Part shown: piece by piece, positions 63,415 to 64,000 of the stretch | How positions within the stretch are numbered: the first letter of the stretch is position 1 | Layout: every line of letters starts with the position of its first letter | DNA from: Ichthyophis bannanicus | Taxonomy: Eukaryota > Chordata > Amphibia > Gymnophiona > Ichthyophiidae | Length of the DNA: 64,000 bases | NCBI GenBank assembly: GCA_033557465.1 | Contig: CM066040.1 | Location: 327,874,297 to 327,938,296, forward strand | Reading direction: 5' to 3' | Translations under genes and position numbers: made by a program | Notes under the pieces: model-generated | Seen by the model: only the letters and a program-made list of their open reading frames with translations | What the model was told of the DNA's origin: nothing | Database searches by the model: none

Positions 63415-64000
63415 CGCTGTATCAGGGCATCGATTCCTTCTGACATCCTCTCACGTCATCTGCTGTAGAAGCGACCTGTTTTCGCTGACTGAAACGTCGC
63501 CATGAGATCCATTATCGGCGGTCCCCATTTGCGAACTATCTGTGCGAACATGGCCGGATGCAACTCACATTCTCTGGCATCTACTCAGACCCTGCTGAGG
63601 AAATCTGCCGTCACATTGTCCTTTCCCGCAACATGCGCCGCCGAGATTGCTGAAGGTCGAGGCTCTATCCAGACAAACAGATCCTCTGCTTCGGCTTCCA
63701 TGGCCACACTTCCGGTTCCGCCCTGTCGATTGTTGTAGGCCACTGTTGAGGAGTTGTCCGACAGCACTTGCACCGCACGACCTGTCACCGCAGTTTCGAA
63801 CGCCTATAACGCCAGGCGGACCGCTCTCAATTCCAGCCGGTTGATTGACCACTGGCTCTCCTGTGAATTCCAAGTGCCTTGCGCGAAAAGATCTCTGCAA
63901 TATGCTCCCCATCCTACTAGGCTCGGGTCCGTCAGCAAGGGAAGCCACTCCGATTGTTCCAGAGGCACCCATGCTGTCAGAGATTCCGGTAGCAGCCACC
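63147..64000 (-). pseudogene. DIRS-b RNase H and methyltransferase-like region
   Basis: From the window edge: LTDPSLVGWGAYC, WSINRLELRAVRLAL (RNase H D and E), a stop at 63804-63806, QVLSDNSSTVAYNNRQGGTG (D), GKDNVTADFLSRV. A frame change near 63580 leads to the methyltransferase-like block: LLYVFPP, VLLVAPDWPRCPWYADLI (63446-63147). The RT itself lies outside the window. It corresponds to DIRS-a residues 380-625. Confidence 0.78.

Larger units (their letters stand above)
61514..64000 (-). mobile_element. DIRS-b: decayed DIRS element, truncated by the window
   Basis: The right end is at 61514 (AAATAGGAATTACACTTACC), and the internal complementary region at about 61998-62093 holds the same sequence inverted, joined to CCTTATCGTTCCTCCAG. 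Upstream on the - strand come the recombinase (62112-63414), methyltransferase-like and RNase H parts (63147-64000). At least one stop and two frame changes show decay. The remaining RT and gag lie beyond the window. Confidence 0.88.

Overview
The window reads as a gene-free, transposon-saturated stretch of a large vertebrate genome. The mix is DIRS-type tyrosine-recombinase retrotransposons, several L2 lineages, L1/Tx1-like LINEs, CR1, Penelope-type hammerhead sequences, hAT and Tigger DNA transposons. An amphibian, most likely a caecilian (Gymnophiona), fits best; this is an inference, because fish and some reptiles also carry DIRS elements. I found no host protein gene, tRNA or rRNA.

Layout. 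1-754: 3' end of a DIRS element (DIRS-c). 755-1680: L2 tail. 1681-6000: no recognisable gene. 6003-7190: MIR-like CORE-SINE split by a Tigger element. 7580-9705: gag-only DIRS remnant with both inverted termini (DIRS-d), carrying a hAT MITE. 9864-10319: small MITE. 10495-14350: complete L2 (L2-A) with an intact 1009-aa endonuclease/reverse transcriptase (RT) protein and a 7-bp target-site duplication (TSD). 14381-22072: old, decayed L1 on the + strand with two L2 fragments inside. 22441-52530: an old L2-type element (L2-C, - strand) blown apart by layered insertions. 53249-55277: two CR1 3' ends. 56530-61400: L2, CR1 and hammerhead-type remnants. 61514-64000: a decaying DIRS on the - strand (DIRS-b), running off the window.

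The nest at 22-52 kb can be ordered. L2-C received a second L2 (L2-B, 22541-37138) and a hAT (H1, 38921-51875). H1 is flanked by identical 8-bp duplications, and the L2-C RT resumes on either side. L2-B was later hit by a near-full-length L1 (L1-a, 22703-29011, 16-bp TSD) and by a shorter L1 that lacks its RT domain (L1-b, 30633-33957, 17-bp TSD). H1 was hit by hAT H3 (39357-41080), probably by another hAT (H2, left end 41670), by CR1 tails, and by a full-length DIRS with all three open frames intact (DIRS-a, 44639-50421).

The most interesting points are: the recoding signal and overlapping frames of DIRS-a; a CAG|GTRAGT-like motif shared by the right ends of four otherwise divergent DIRS copies; exchangeable tandem monomers upstream of L2; the RT-less L1 with TSDs; and hAT elements that combine long palindromes with purine-rich minisatellites. 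All functional statements rest on motif recognition by eye; no database search was run.
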